A stretch of 64,000 bases of DNA, from positions 464,424-528,423 of the forward strand of contig WSYJ01000182.1 of NCBI GenBank assembly GCA_020186115.1, written 5' to 3'. Origin of the DNA: Histomonas meleagridis. Lineage: Eukaryota; Parabasalia; Tritrichomonadida; Dientamoebidae. The first letter of the stretch is position 1. Each line of letters starts with the position of its first letter. Positions 32,001-40,997 of the stretch are shown one piece after another. The notes under the pieces were generated by a model. That model did not search any database. It saw nothing but the letters and a program-made list of their open reading frames with translations, and had not been told where the DNA came from. A program made the translations under genes and the position numbers.

Positions 32001-32453
32001 ACGCAGTGATTTTTTTTCATTTTGATTGATTTCCCCACAGGTAAAATAATAAAATTGAATACGCTGATTTGGGTGTATTACTTTGGATTTTGGAATCGCT
32101 TTTTCCCAACCTGGTTTTGGGTTAAAAAGCATATGTGGTCTATTCACTTTAGGAAATGTTAATTTGAAGATTGAGGATATCTTATCATGAATTAAAGAAG
32201 GTTCATCAAATGAATCTTCTAAGTTATTCCAAAAGCAAACAGAGTTATGCAATTGATCCTGAGTTTCATTGAAAACAGATATTGGAATAGAAATAATAAA
32301 AAAACAATTAACTGTTATTGTGGGTTCTGGAAATTTTATTTGTTGTCTGTCTTTTACTTCTTCATTTTGGTGTCTATCAAACCAATTATCGAAAAGAGGT
32401 TCATTTGCTAACAAGGGTTTACCAGATTGATTTCGATTCATTTTAAAATCCAT
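29019..32453 (-). CDS. RPTOR: Raptor homologue (TORC1 scaffold)
   Basis: 1144 residues from the ATG at 32453. The open frame runs to a TTG at 32510, but an Inr lies in between. The N-terminal caspase-like Raptor domain is recognised by a segment with CSPNEVMPR and LPNDIFTSCLISPGRMALLWHSR-like pieces, which aligns with human Raptor LPADLFTSCLTTPIKIALRW, and by a following region with ITSNFFLAYRIL and FGVTP. HEAT-like helices follow at about 370-690 and degenerate WD40-type beta repeats from about 830 to the end. Raptor recruits substrates to TOR kinase and senses nutrients through Rag GTPases. The oddity is a 12-unit tandem repeat in the HEAT-to-WD40 link (see 30243-30563), absent from other Raptors I know. 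Confidence 0.85.
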   Translation of the reverse strand: MDFKMNRNQSGKPLLANEPLFDNWFDRHQNEEVKDRQQIKFPEPTITVNCFFIISIPISVFNETQDQLHNSVCFWNNLEDSFDEPSLIHDKISSIFKLTFPKVNRPHMLFNPKPGWEKAIPKSKVIHPNQRIQFYYFTCGEINQNEKKSLRYVLRDRDLQKCSSFILDFDKSGKFYSDFKDLLNVDTFAFFSCSPNEVMPRTSYLPNDIFTSCLISPGRMALLWHSRRYVSFKNGPLTFLTPLYVEDIDTSEEIPFDEIFADIQILLKNTVEAIAYEVMDKDLFFQFFYKDRNIARITSNFFLAYRILSSFGVTPICYPEIPKNILQSITTHNLWKTFDLRLDAELFRVQQPKNPVISFSQFLQDILTSFKTKLEITSTQQKNNFFPHISYISSMLSLKSPPIKEICDALAIYIDRSNDTLVASLSFPIPQMLFMLLQKRTSECIHINSLLFCLIKFFCYQDSLSNLKIFVPMKFFDDLILRSFNDDHKQQISPIPIIFVVVLLYKSINYLNIFKTLKLNWFNILNVLDEKQNINTKIWLILLISILATSINDENIINDLYTKLSELYKEKNIELRVAIIYCLTQFLVNFSDTEIQFIILKYIISKIDEANYMIRYQILSAISYYYSKHIAELGNENKETELGNENNKTELGNENNKTEFGNENKTELGNENKETELGNENNKTELGNENKETELGNENKETELGNENKETELGNENKETELGNENIKTGLGNEIKKTYDKLCNDPYPFISKKAIEIRNVTPFSTELIQDYMSLILSPIYEILKSPEKQMSRYVIHKVNDNCIKRKPKKIQFPENSLGIISIYTHSYEITSNFVLLPNDNFGFCDKKGNINIKSWGNNYIDCKNISNCIIKRIYYIDNYSYPLIITLNEKNQCIIYSYEGFIIRAAFNLNVTNNENLIIEADSIGKTMLLYEKNSTHLTIYDLDMQEKLETQIDFGEIISSSYVTSDIICVCSRSQLETFDFRKGDRTILHKFDINEVKNNPFDFKIFNCSDGKLSFVVCYENGIYLYEKVGNNKETSSLVYHKETKIVTFKVHDKAQICAFSVSGCNDLVCIDLLQRKQKTFNCLPKSFLKDRPFNTISQIIFHHSKLLLNVLNGVNEIITIGEIHMDEANSKNSQFWMNPKF
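30243..30563 (-). repeat. 27-bp in-frame minisatellite inside the Raptor gene
   Basis: Twelve units encode TELGNENKE or close variants; one unit is 24 bp (TEFGNENK), all in frame. Units are nearly identical in DNA, which implies recent expansion. The opposite strand is also open (30223-30579) only because the unit lacks stops; it is not a gene. Confidence 0.95.
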
Positions 32454-32490
32454 TTTCTCGTTAACAGGAAATGTTATGTGAAATTGTGAA

Positions 32491-32505
32491 TAATGAAAAA
32501 AATGA
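32491..32505 (-). promoter_or_regulatory. Inr of the Raptor gene
   Basis: Minus strand TCATTTTTTTCATTA closely matches the extended trichomonad Inr TCAYTWYTCATTA, with two extra T. It places transcription start inside the longer frame and supports the ATG at 32453. Confidence 0.6.
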
Positions 32506-32613
32506 AACAAATTTTTCCTTTTAACTCAGATTAAAAATGATACTTACAAAAAAAATGAATTTTATGTTGACGTGATCCATTCAAAAAAATTCAATCACCA
32601 ATTGTTTAATGAT

Positions 32614-33189
32614 TTACTTCTTGTGTTTAGCAGCCTCTTTAGCCTTGATTGATGCTCTCCATGCTTTATGGGCTTGTTGCTTAGCCTTGAAGAGTTCTGT
32701 CTTCTTTTCTTCTTCTTTGATTACGCGCCATGTAACCTTCTGATCAACCTTTGGAAGAGCGAAAAGAGAAGGAATAGATTCACCAGCTGGAAGCTTTTCA
32801 GTCTTTGTGTGTACACGAACCATCTTGGCCTTATAAGCCTTAAGACGTTCAATGTTGGCTTGCTTGATTTCGTCCTTTGTATGAACACGGAACTTATCCA
32901 TGGCAATACCCATGAATCTGGCACGTGATGGTTCAAATCCGGCAGCTTTAACTTCCTCAACTGTGAATCCACGGCCAAGCCTTACCTTGCGGTTGTAACG
33001 AACTGTTGGGCAATGAACGAGTGGGCGAAGTGGACCTTCGACTGGGCGTGGTGCGATTTTCTTTGCACGAATTGCTCTTGCGATTTGACGCCTCTTCTTA
33101 CGAGCTGGGTCATCGAAATAGAATTTAATGCGGCGGAACCAGTCCTTACGAAGGTGATCATTTGGAACGCGATTATTTTTGCAAACCAT
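32614..33189 (-). CDS. RPL13: 60S ribosomal protein eL13
   Basis: 191 residues, slightly shorter than human (211). Typical start with HLRKDWFRRIKFYFDDPARKKRR, then RPVEGPLRPLVHCPTVRYNRKVRLGRGF and TVEEVKAAGF, ending in a Lys/Ala-rich tail. It binds 28S rRNA on the solvent side of the large subunit. Head-to-head with the NAD(P)HX epimerase gene, 67 bases apart. Its start lies 11 bases after the shared ribosomal-protein element. Codon use is G+C-rich relative to neighbours. Confidence 0.97.
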   Translation of the reverse strand: MVCKNNRVPNDHLRKDWFRRIKFYFDDPARKKRRQIARAIRAKKIAPRPVEGPLRPLVHCPTVRYNRKVRLGRGFTVEEVKAAGFEPSRARFMGIAMDKFRVHTKDEIKQANIERLKAYKAKMVRVHTKTEKLPAGESIPSLFALPKVDQKVTWRVIKEEEKKTELFKAKQQAHKAWRASIKAKEAAKHKK

Positions 33190-33200
33190 TCTTGAGAGAA

Positions 33201-33218
33201 AAAGGAAGGACCAAACCG
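33201..33218 (-). promoter_or_regulatory. Ribosomal-protein promoter element of eL13
   Basis: Minus strand CGGTTTGGTCCTTCCTTT, preceded by a second CGGTTT (33222-33227 region, AAACGGTTTAAACGGTTT overall). Same layout as before uS11 and uL23. Confidence 0.6.
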
Positions 33219-33256
33219 TTTAAACCGTTTAATGGGGCATCCCAATTTTGTTCTAA

Positions 33257-33931
33257 ATGTCTTTTGTTACTGTAGCTGAAATGGTTAAAGCTGAACAACG
33301 TGCAATAAAGCAATTACTAATTCCTAGTAAAGTACTTATGCTAAATGCTGGGAAAAGTGTGGCTGAATTTATTTTGGATAATTATTCGAAATCAAAAAAA
33401 ATTGGTATTGCTGTTGGATATGGAAATAATGGTGGCGATGGATTTGTTTCTGCATTATATTTGAATAAGTATGAAAAAGATGTTAAAATAGTTTCTTTGG
33501 GAAATAAACTAACATTTTCACCAGATGCTAACTTATATTTATCTAAATGTCAAGAGGAAAATATAAACATTACATTTCCAAGTGGCAAGGAAATACAACA
33601 AAATACATATTTTAAGGATTGTGACCTAATTGTTGATGCATTACTTGGAACGGGATTCCAAGGTGAAATGAGGAAGCCAATAGCCTCATTAATCAAAAGT
33701 ATTCCACATGATGTACCAATAGTTTCTGTCGATATTCCATCAGGTTTAAATGGTACAACAGGAAAAGCAGACAAAAATTGCATCGTTGCAAATCAAACAA
33801 TTACATTTGCTCGGCCAAAAATCGGAATGAAAAATAATGAAAAATACACAGGAAAATTAATTGTTACTGAGATTGGTATTCCGCCAATTTGTTTTGATGA
33901 CAATGAATGGAACAAACTTACAAATAATTAA
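33257..33931 (+). CDS. NAXE: NAD(P)H-hydrate epimerase (YjeF N-terminal family)
   Basis: 224 residues, a stand-alone YjeF_N domain. It epimerises R-NAD(P)HX to the S form so that the dehydratase can repair the damaged cofactor. Visible family blocks: MLNAGKSVAEF, the glycine-rich VGYGNNGGDGFVSA, DLIVDALLGTGFQGE and SVDIPSGLNGTTG. The conserved Asp of DALLGTG is present. No dehydratase domain is fused, as in animals. It starts in the short divergent spacer shared with eL13; its stop forms TAAA. Confidence 0.93.
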   Translation: MSFVTVAEMVKAEQRAIKQLLIPSKVLMLNAGKSVAEFILDNYSKSKKIGIAVGYGNNGGDGFVSALYLNKYEKDVKIVSLGNKLTFSPDANLYLSKCQEENINITFPSGKEIQQNTYFKDCDLIVDALLGTGFQGEMRKPIASLIKSIPHDVPIVSVDIPSGLNGTTGKADKNCIVANQTITFARPKIGMKNNEKYTGKLIVTEIGIPPICFDDNEWNKLTNN

Positions 33932-34286
33932 ATTAAATTTTTCGCATTATTACAACTAAAATTCGGAATTTGTGAACTTTAATTAAGAATTTGAGTTGAT
34001 TTAGTGACTTGTGATATGAAAAGATAAAATGCTTCAACAAAAAAATCTTTAGGCGCGTTTATATTTCGTGAAATTCAAAATTTAAAATAGAAATATCTCT
34101 AAAACTGTATAAGAGATTTAATTTGATAATTTATTGCAATAATTTTTAAAATCAAAACTGCAAAATTTAGATAACATTTTACTCAATGAAATTTCTATTG
34201 ATTAAAAAATAAAAGAATTTTAAATAGTTTAATATTTATTTTTTGTTTTTTTGCTTTTATTTTTTATCATCTATTTTAAAAAGATT
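33932..34286. other. Convergent 3' spacer
   Basis: AT-rich, between the tails of the epimerase and phosphatase genes. No coding frame, repeat or structured element seen. Confidence 0.6.
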
Positions 34287-35294
34287 TTATATCTGTAATG
34301 GAATTGCATTATTATCGTAAAGCAATTCAGGAATCTCAACCATCTTGTTCATTTGGCTAATGTCATATATAATCCATTCTGGAATTATAATTCGACGTTT
34401 CTTCATGTCACTTTTTGTCAGCGGTTTGAAACGATACGTTTTGGTTGTGAGGTCGCCGAAAAATGCAATTGTTGCACCAAAATTACCAATTCCACAGTAA
34501 TCGGTATTGCTAAAGACGGTTATACAACGCTTTAGCGGCGTATCATAGCCATCAATGCATGATTCATGTGATCGAATCATTAGATCAAGATTGTTGTTAT
34601 CAAGAAATAGATCAAGTTTCTCTTGGTTGAAGAAATATCCTGAGCCTCTGTCGCTTTTTTGGAATCCATTTGAACAGATTAATGGATCACTCCATACTAA
34701 ATCGTTTGCAATGTCATTGTTTGCTGATATGCTAGGCTTGGGGATTGTAAGGATTTCATTGACGTCGGTAAGGTGTGGAGATATTCCGCCATGAACGCAA
34801 AAACATTTGTCATTGATTATTGCAGCGAATGGTAAATGCATAAAAGATTTGATTATCTTTCTATAAATATAAGGAGTTGTTTTTCTAAGGCATTCTTGCT
34901 TAAAACCATAAAATGAAGATATTGTTTCGCATTCATGATTTCCACGTATCATATAAATGTTCTGTGGGAAAAGAATCTTAAGGCAATATAATAAGATAAT
35001 AACTTCGAGGGAATTTTGTCCTCGATCAACATAATCACCCAAAAATAGGTAATTTGTTTGGGAAGGGTAACCATGTTGTCCTAATATACGAAGGAGATCA
35101 TCGACGTTACCGTGTATATCTCCAACCACCATAAAGTCGCCTTTGATATTTAATAAAGACGGCTCAGATGCGAAAATATTTTTTGCCTCTTTAACTATCA
35201 ATTCTAGTTGCTCTTCTGTTGACACGATCTGTGTATTTTTCATTCTCGCAACAAGAATTGAAAAGATTGTCGAGTAAAGAGTGTGTTGGCGCAT
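34287..35294 (-). CDS. PPP-family serine/threonine phosphatase (PP1/PP2A-like)
   Basis: 335 residues. All metal and catalytic blocks are present in order: GDIHGN (about 58), GDYVDRG (about 86), RGNHE (about 117), HGGISP (about 168) and RSHE (about 242), the last binding metal. This implies an active two-metal Ser/Thr phosphatase. The catalytic core is preceded by about 50 residues and followed by a 50-residue tail with no known regulatory motif. The subfamily cannot be fixed; the sequence is divergent, as is usual for the expanded trichomonad PPP set. No clear Inr; the first ATG was kept. Confidence 0.93.
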   Translation of the reverse strand: MRQHTLYSTIFSILVARMKNTQIVSTEEQLELIVKEAKNIFASEPSLLNIKGDFMVVGDIHGNVDDLLRILGQHGYPSQTNYLFLGDYVDRGQNSLEVIILLYCLKILFPQNIYMIRGNHECETISSFYGFKQECLRKTTPYIYRKIIKSFMHLPFAAIINDKCFCVHGGISPHLTDVNEILTIPKPSISANNDIANDLVWSDPLICSNGFQKSDRGSGYFFNQEKLDLFLDNNNLDLMIRSHESCIDGYDTPLKRCITVFSNTDYCGIGNFGATIAFFGDLTTKTYRFKPLTKSDMKKRRIIIPEWIIYDISQMNKMVEIPELLYDNNAIPLQI

Positions 35295-35787
35295 CTTCCG
35301 TTTTGAAATATTTCAATTGTTTTCTATGAAAATTTCAAATTTAAATGTCACTTTCGAAGGGCCAAATTTTTGTGTGTAAACACTTCAATTATTTTTATCA
35401 CATATTCAAATAAAGATTTTGTGAATTTTGGTCCAAAGCTTGATGCCCTTGTCTCATCGGGGAAACCTTAATTTTTGTAAACTTTCCCACATAAAAATGA
35501 TAAGTTTTGTTTTTAACAAATCTATGTATTAGAATGTTTAGTGTCTTTCTATTTTATTTAAATGTTTTAGACTTCGAAATGATTCCAAAAAAAGAAAAAA
35601 AAGTTTTCAAAAAACCTTTTCTTTTCGAAAGCATGTAATTAACAAAAATGTTAAAATGAGTATTTTAAATCAAGAAGTCTTTAAAACTCGAAAAACACAA
35701 TCCAAAATTTTTTTATGCGTGAACTTGTTTGTCAAGATAATTTGGGGTGCCCTGAATGATCCGTTATCTTTGAAGAACGTTTGTTCA
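35295..35787. other. Spacer between divergent phosphatase and IFT122 genes
   Basis: AT-rich. Its last 132 bases (35656-35787) are an in-frame open extension of IFT122 whose translation shows no homology to the family, so I treat them as untranslated. Confidence 0.55.
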
Positions 35788-38700
35788 ATGCAAATCAAAG
35801 AACATTGGAAAGTTGTTCACACAATTCATGAACAAAACATTCCAGTTTATGCAGTTGCAATTAAACCTGAAGAAAAGCAACTTCTTGCATCTGATGGAGC
35901 TCGACTTAATATATATGATCTTACAAATGGAACATTAATTGCAAATCCAAAGAGACATAGAAATGTAATCTATGCTATTGCATGCTCAACTCATGATCCA
36001 TACTTTGCTACTGCAGGCACAGATGATACAGTTATAATTTGGAATTCAAAAGAAAATAAAGGAATTGTCAAATTTACAATAACTGGATCAGCATCTTCCC
36101 TATCATTTAGTCCTACAGCTCCCAAACTTCTTGCTTGTGCAGGGACTGAAATTTCTCTTTGGCATCCACAAATCAAACAAGTTGTTCCAATATCTACATC
36201 ATCCAAAATTTTATGTTCTGCTTGGTCACCAGATGGGAAAACATATGCCATTGGACATATTAATGGTACAATCTCAGTTCGAAATGTTGAAAATTCACAA
36301 GAAATTTATACATATCATTTACAAGTTCCAGTATTTGCATGTGCATGGTCAAATGAATTACTTCTTGCTGGCGATTGGGATAACAAACTTACAGTACATA
36401 AACCACGTGAATCACAGTTAGTATGTACACAAAATATATCTGCCCAACCATCAACAATGATTAATTTCCAATCAAACTTATTGGTAACTGATATAGCTGG
36501 GAAAGTTACTTTGTATAATGATGATGGACAATTATTATCTGAAGTTCTTGATACAAAAGAATGGATTTGGTCAGCATCAGTTAGTAGTTCTGATGGATAT
36601 TTAGCATTAGGCCTTGATAATGGAACTTTAGCAGTTTATTCTCTTGGTATGAAACCAGTTTATTCATTATTTAATTCTTCATTTGCAATTCGAACAGAAC
36701 TTACTAAAATTCAACTTAGAATTCTTGAAACAGATCTTGTTGAAGATGTCGAATTTATTAAACCTGTTCAAGGTGTAGCAGTTACAGATCATCAAGTTGC
36801 AGTTCGCTTTTCAGACGAAGTTTCAGCATATGAATTCGACGATATAAACGGGCACCTCGAATTGACTAAGATCGGGCGGTTTGACACAAATTTCAATTGT
36901 ACAAAATTCTTTGTGTTTTCTGGCACTTTTCTGTTTGTCTTTGAAAAAAGCATCAAAATCTTCACACAAGCCGGCGCATTCCAGCGTGAATTTAACTTCA
37001 GCTCAACGATAAACGACGCTGCTATCTGTTCCACAGTCTTAGGGATGGAAGGGATTGTCGCCGGTTTTGAAGATGGACAAATTGTCCAATTATTCGTCAA
37101 CCATCGATTCCCACACGTCATAGTCCGACACGACAAACCGATCCGGTCAATAGGTATATCTCGTATGAAGACCAAAATTTATGTGATCGATTCTGAACAT
37201 CGATGTTGTGTCTACGACGCTATTAGCTCAGCCTTACTATACATAGAAGAAAACGTAAACGAAGCAGCATGGAATGATTTATGTGATGACTTAATCGCAT
37301 TTAGTGATGGCGAACGAATCAATGTCAAACCTTATGACCTACAACGCGTTACCACCAAATTTAAAGGCCATTTAATACGCTTTTCAGGGTTAACATGTTA
37401 TACGATCAACAACTCGACATTATCGGAAATCGATATATCATTATCAACAGTTGTTAAATCATTATCACGAAATGGGGACTTTGTACGCGCATATGAATTA
37501 GCCACATTCGGATCAACAGAAGAATCATGGAATGAATTAGCTAACGCAGCATTACGTTCACGATTTATATCGATTGCGATTAAATCTGCTTCGCATTCAC
37601 GTAATTATAAGTTATTACAATTCATTGATAATATGTCACAACTTTTAACCGATACCAAATTTACACAAGATCATTTAAACGCTGAAATTGATGCGTATAC
37701 AAATAACTTTGATTCTGCAGCACGTATTTGGATGCATTTAGGCGAGAACGAAAGAGCAGTACAAATGTATTTCGATTTACGACAATTTGATAAATTAAAA
37801 CAATTTTTGTCTGGCGAAAGAATGAAAAAGTTTGCATTAACACAAGCAGAATCATTCCAATCTATGGGTGATTTAGAGTTAGCAGCCGAACTTTATATAA
37901 TTGGTGGCGAGTCATTAAAAGCTGTTAAATTATTAAATGAAGCAAAATTAATTGAACCATTGATAAAGATATCGAAGAAAATCGAGCCAACTGAAACAGA
38001 AGCATTACAATATGCAGCGGATGCGCTAATGAAACATGACTTAGTTAAAGAAGCAACTGATTTATTAGCTCAACTTGATGATGTTAGTTCATTAGCTAAA
38101 GTTCGAGTATATACAAAAGATTGGGATGAAGCTTTATCATTAGCTAAAATGCATCCATCACTTTTGCCAGAAGTATTTCTACCTTTTGCTCGACATTTGT
38201 TTGAAAACGAACAATACTTCGAATCTCTCGTAAGCTTTTTTATAGCAGGTCGAGTGGATGAAGCATTGAAATATCTGAAGATTTTGCTATCAAACGCCAT
38301 CAAAATGAACCGCTACGATAACGTGGCATTCTTTTTGTATGGAAGGAGTTTGGGATTGGCATCAATCTCTGAGTCACCTGAAGAAGGTGAGCTAATTGTA
38401 GAAAGCGGAATGCAACTTGCGAAGGCTTACAGCGCTTTCGGTAGGTTGAAAGAAGATTTAAATTCTCCATTTACTATTAATGAAAGAGGATCTTCTTTTT
38501 ATTTAAGTAGATTCGTGGTGGCTTACATTAATAGTATTAGGAAAGGAGAATTTAAAGATAAATATTTACATTCGTTGAGTGATGAATTAATTTCCGGAAT
38601 TTCATACTCAGAAGCTTTGTTTTCTTTGCTGAATGAAAGCGAAAACATGGGTGAATACAGGTTAATGAAGTGGTGCGCTGAACAATTGGCTCTTTATGTC

Positions 38701-39348
38701 GTACCACCTGCTGTCCAAGAGGCTGTTGACTTTGCGATTTTGAGAACTTCCGGTTTGAATGACGATGAAGAGACTGAATTTTGTGAACGATGCGGTAGCC
38801 GTTTATTTTCATCGTCTGATGGACCGTTATTATGGTGCAGTGAATGTAAGTGCCCTATCGTTTTTAGCAGTTATTCATTCAAAGTAATTCAATTGGTGCC
38901 GGTCAAAATTAACGGTCTCGAGGAAAGTGAAATTGAAACGATACTAAAAAGTGACCCGCCAATTGATGGAACAAATGTAGATGTGGGTGATATAATTGAC
39001 CCTTCAAGAGCTGTGGATGGAGAAGAATGTCCAGTAGTAGGAGCTGACAATTTAAAGAAAATTGAGCCCAGTTCGATAATTACATGCAAGTGGAAAAGCA
39101 ATGCAAAGGTTAAAAATTCGTATATCTTGAACCCATTGTTGGAGTCGGTACACAGATGTAGAGGCTGTAACTCGATCTTCAATGATGAAGATTTCGAATT
39201 GACATTTTTGGAGAATGGATGCTGTCCAATCTGCAAGACGCCACTGGACTACGAAACTGAAGGAGAGTTCTCAGATACCATTGACTCATATTCGGACTTG
39301 TTGAAGCAGTTACGAAGTTTTGCTGATTCCGTACCGATCGATTTCTAA
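35788..39348 (+). CDS. IFT122: Intraflagellar transport protein IFT122 (IFT-A complex)
   Basis: 1186 residues from the ATG at 35788. An upstream in-frame ATG (35656) adds 44 residues that do not align with IFT122, whereas the protein from 35788 aligns at once with human IFT122. Seven or more WD40 blades make up about residues 1-550 (for example ASDGARLNIYDLTNGTL, ATAGTDDTVIIWNS, SAWSPDGKTYAIGHINGTISVRN). TPR-like helices follow, then two Cys4 zinc ribbons at the end (CERCGSRL..CSECKCP and CRGCNSIF..CPICKTP). IFT-A drives retrograde flagellar transport and import of membrane proteins, fitting a flagellated cell. G+C content changes within the gene: it is higher at about 36810-37350 and 38200-39348, and AT-rich between. 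The stop forms TAAA. Confidence 0.92.
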   Translation: MQIKEHWKVVHTIHEQNIPVYAVAIKPEEKQLLASDGARLNIYDLTNGTLIANPKRHRNVIYAIACSTHDPYFATAGTDDTVIIWNSKENKGIVKFTITGSASSLSFSPTAPKLLACAGTEISLWHPQIKQVVPISTSSKILCSAWSPDGKTYAIGHINGTISVRNVENSQEIYTYHLQVPVFACAWSNELLLAGDWDNKLTVHKPRESQLVCTQNISAQPSTMINFQSNLLVTDIAGKVTLYNDDGQLLSEVLDTKEWIWSASVSSSDGYLALGLDNGTLAVYSLGMKPVYSLFNSSFAIRTELTKIQLRILETDLVEDVEFIKPVQGVAVTDHQVAVRFSDEVSAYEFDDINGHLELTKIGRFDTNFNCTKFFVFSGTFLFVFEKSIKIFTQAGAFQREFNFSSTINDAAICSTVLGMEGIVAGFEDGQIVQLFVNHRFPHVIVRHDKPIRSIGISRMKTKIYVIDSEHRCCVYDAISSALLYIEENVNEAAWNDLCDDLIAFSDGERINVKPYDLQRVTTKFKGHLIRFSGLTCYTINNSTLSEIDISLSTVVKSLSRNGDFVRAYELATFGSTEESWNELANAALRSRFISIAIKSASHSRNYKLLQFIDNMSQLLTDTKFTQDHLNAEIDAYTNNFDSAARIWMHLGENERAVQMYFDLRQFDKLKQFLSGERMKKFALTQAESFQSMGDLELAAELYIIGGESLKAVKLLNEAKLIEPLIKISKKIEPTETEALQYAADALMKHDLVKEATDLLAQLDDVSSLAKVRVYTKDWDEALSLAKMHPSLLPEVFLPFARHLFENEQYFESLVSFFIAGRVDEALKYLKILLSNAIKMNRYDNVAFFLYGRSLGLASISESPEEGELIVESGMQLAKAYSAFGRLKEDLNSPFTINERGSSFYLSRFVVAYINSIRKGEFKDKYLHSLSDELISGISYSEALFSLLNESENMGEYRLMKWCAEQLALYVVPPAVQEAVDFAILRTSGLNDDEETEFCERCGSRLFSSSDGPLLWCSECKCPIVFSSYSFKVIQLVPVKINGLEESEIETILKSDPPIDGTNVDVGDIIDPSRAVDGEECPVVGADNLKKIEPSSIITCKWKSNAKVKNSYILNPLLESVHRCRGCNSIFNDEDFELTFLENGCCPICKTPLDYETEGEFSDTIDSYSDLLKQLRSFADSVPIDF

Positions 39349-39532
39349 ATGTAATAATGATAAATTTATGAAATATATTAAACGAGAATATAACTTTTAT
39401 ATAAATGTTTCAGACATTTTGGAAAATTTACCACATTTTGGCTTTAAAGAGATTTGCAAATGCTCAAAACATGAATTTTCAGGAAGGGTGGAGCATCGAT
39501 AGCAATTATTCCTACTTCAGTAATCAAAGCAC

Positions 39533-39685
39533 ATGGCTGCCAGCAATAACTCAGTGGAAGTGGCTAAAGCCGGCACATACACAAGTAAAAGAATTAAATT
39601 TCTGATAATTGCAATCAGAAATATCCAATACTTAAAACCAGAATTAAGTCAAGACGAGAATTTTTATTGCTTAGCAAAGGCTTAA
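39533..39685 (+). CDS. Possible small protein, 50 residues
   Basis: An ATG-to-TAA frame of 50 codons with mixed composition and no low complexity, starting MAASNNSVEVAKAG. It overlaps the 3' end of the saposin-like gene tail-to-tail. There is no promoter element I trust and no family. It may be chance; a shadow frame (39405-39605) also exists here. The rest of 39349-39670 shows nothing. Confidence 0.2.
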   Translation: MAASNNSVEVAKAGTYTSKRIKFLIIAIRNIQYLKPELSQDENFYCLAKA

Positions 39686-40930
39686 CTTACCGCAAACGTT
39701 AAGCTTTGAGAGTCCGTCAGCGAGCCAGCTGATAACATTTGGAAGGTACTTGTTAACGATTGATGAGCAGATACCTTGTCCAGCAGCTGGTACCTTGTTG
39801 CAAAGCTTAGCTGCTTGTGCGGCGACTTGTGATGTGATGGATGTGTCCTTTAAGATTGTGACGATGCCGCCAACGACTGTCTTGCAGACGTCACATGCAA
39901 CACCGTTGTCGAGTCCTTCTGGGATTGGGATAACAATGATTTCGTCATCGTCTTCTTCTTCAATGTCGAAGTCGAGTTCGATGTCGTTACCCTTGCAGTA
40001 GCCGAGCTTGGAGCAGATCTTGGATTGTGAAAGCTTCTGGCTGAGCCAGCTCATGATTGGGCCGACGGAAACCTTGACGATTGTCTTGCAGAGAGCAGCG
40101 CCAACACCACCGCTGATTAAACCGCATGCAGCTGTAGCGGCAGCCTTAACGACGGCTTGGACAATACTGTTACCCATAGCAGCTGAGACGAAACCAACAG
40201 CCTTCTTGCAGATGGCGCAGTTGTCAGCGTTGGAAAGGCCAATTGGAAGTTCGATTTCGGTAACATAGTCATCATCGTCCATTTCGAGGTAAAGTTCGAG
40301 ATATGCATCATCATTTTCATCATCATTGGATGAGCAGATGTTGAGCTTAACACAGACTTCGGAGGTGCTGAGACCAGAGATGAGGTAATCGACAAGCTTT
40401 GGAATGTACTTAGAAACAAGTGAGTTGCAGAAGTCACGACCAATCTTTGGTAATTTGGCACAGAGCTTTTGGGCTTGTTCAAGAACTTTGGATTCAACTT
40501 GTGTTTCAGTGAGGATTTGAGCAACTGTTGAAGCAAGGTGCTTGCAGATGGAGCAACCGATTCCGTTTTCAAGACCTTCTGGGATTTCGATGTATTCGAT
40601 TTCATCATTATTGGACTTGCAAAGACCGATCTTGTCGCAAATGGAAGCTTTAGAAATACCACTTACAATAAAGGAGATAACATCTGGAAGATAATCACTG
40701 ACGATTTTCTTGCAAAGGTTTTGAGCGAAGGTGCTAGAGAATTTTTGGCAAAGTTCGATTGCTAATTGAGCAATTGCTGTTTGAACCTTAGCATTGTCCA
40801 TGATATCGGTTATTCCTGTAATAACATTCTTGCAAATTGAGCATGCATCAGCATTTGAAAGGCCTTCTGGGATTTGAATTGGTTCAAGTTCCGAGTAACT
40901 TAATGTGCTAATCAAGAGAAGAGCAAACAT
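39671..40930 (-). CDS. Secreted saposin-like protein with four SapB domains
   Basis: 419 residues with a short signal peptide (MFALLLISTLSYS). Four saposin-B domains at about 20-108, 115-200, 228-315 and 335-419 each begin with a phrase like IPEGLSNADACSICK and have six Cys in the CxxC...C...C...C....C pattern. Short acidic linkers separate them (Asp-rich runs near 200-225 and 318-330). The third domain has a Gly/Ala-rich core. The family binds or disrupts membranes; amoebapore-like trichomonad members are candidate pore formers for killing bacteria or host cells, but the function here is inferred from the fold only. G+C-rich codon use suggests strong expression. Just upstream are two copies of a short palindrome. 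Confidence 0.93.
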   Translation of the reverse strand: MFALLLISTLSYSELEPIQIPEGLSNADACSICKNVITGITDIMDNAKVQTAIAQLAIELCQKFSSTFAQNLCKKIVSDYLPDVISFIVSGISKASICDKIGLCKSNNDEIEYIEIPEGLENGIGCSICKHLASTVAQILTETQVESKVLEQAQKLCAKLPKIGRDFCNSLVSKYIPKLVDYLISGLSTSEVCVKLNICSSNDDENDDAYLELYLEMDDDDYVTEIELPIGLSNADNCAICKKAVGFVSAAMGNSIVQAVVKAAATAACGLISGGVGAALCKTIVKVSVGPIMSWLSQKLSQSKICSKLGYCKGNDIELDFDIEEEDDDEIIVIPIPEGLDNGVACDVCKTVVGGIVTILKDTSITSQVAAQAAKLCNKVPAAGQGICSSIVNKYLPNVISWLADGLSKLNVCGKLSLC

Positions 40931-40953
40931 ATATATGACTTATGATCTAACGT

Positions 40954-40997
40954 TGTCATTTGACAAAGAATTGACAAGCCAATGCTGTCATTTGACA
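40954..40997 (-). promoter_or_regulatory. Two identical palindromes upstream of the saposin-like gene
   Basis: TGTCATTTGACA occurs at 40954-40965 and 40986-40997, 32 bases centre to centre (about three helix turns), 24-67 bases before the ATG. A half-site TTGACA lies between. It looks like a dimer-binding site pair for a transcription factor. Confidence 0.5.
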
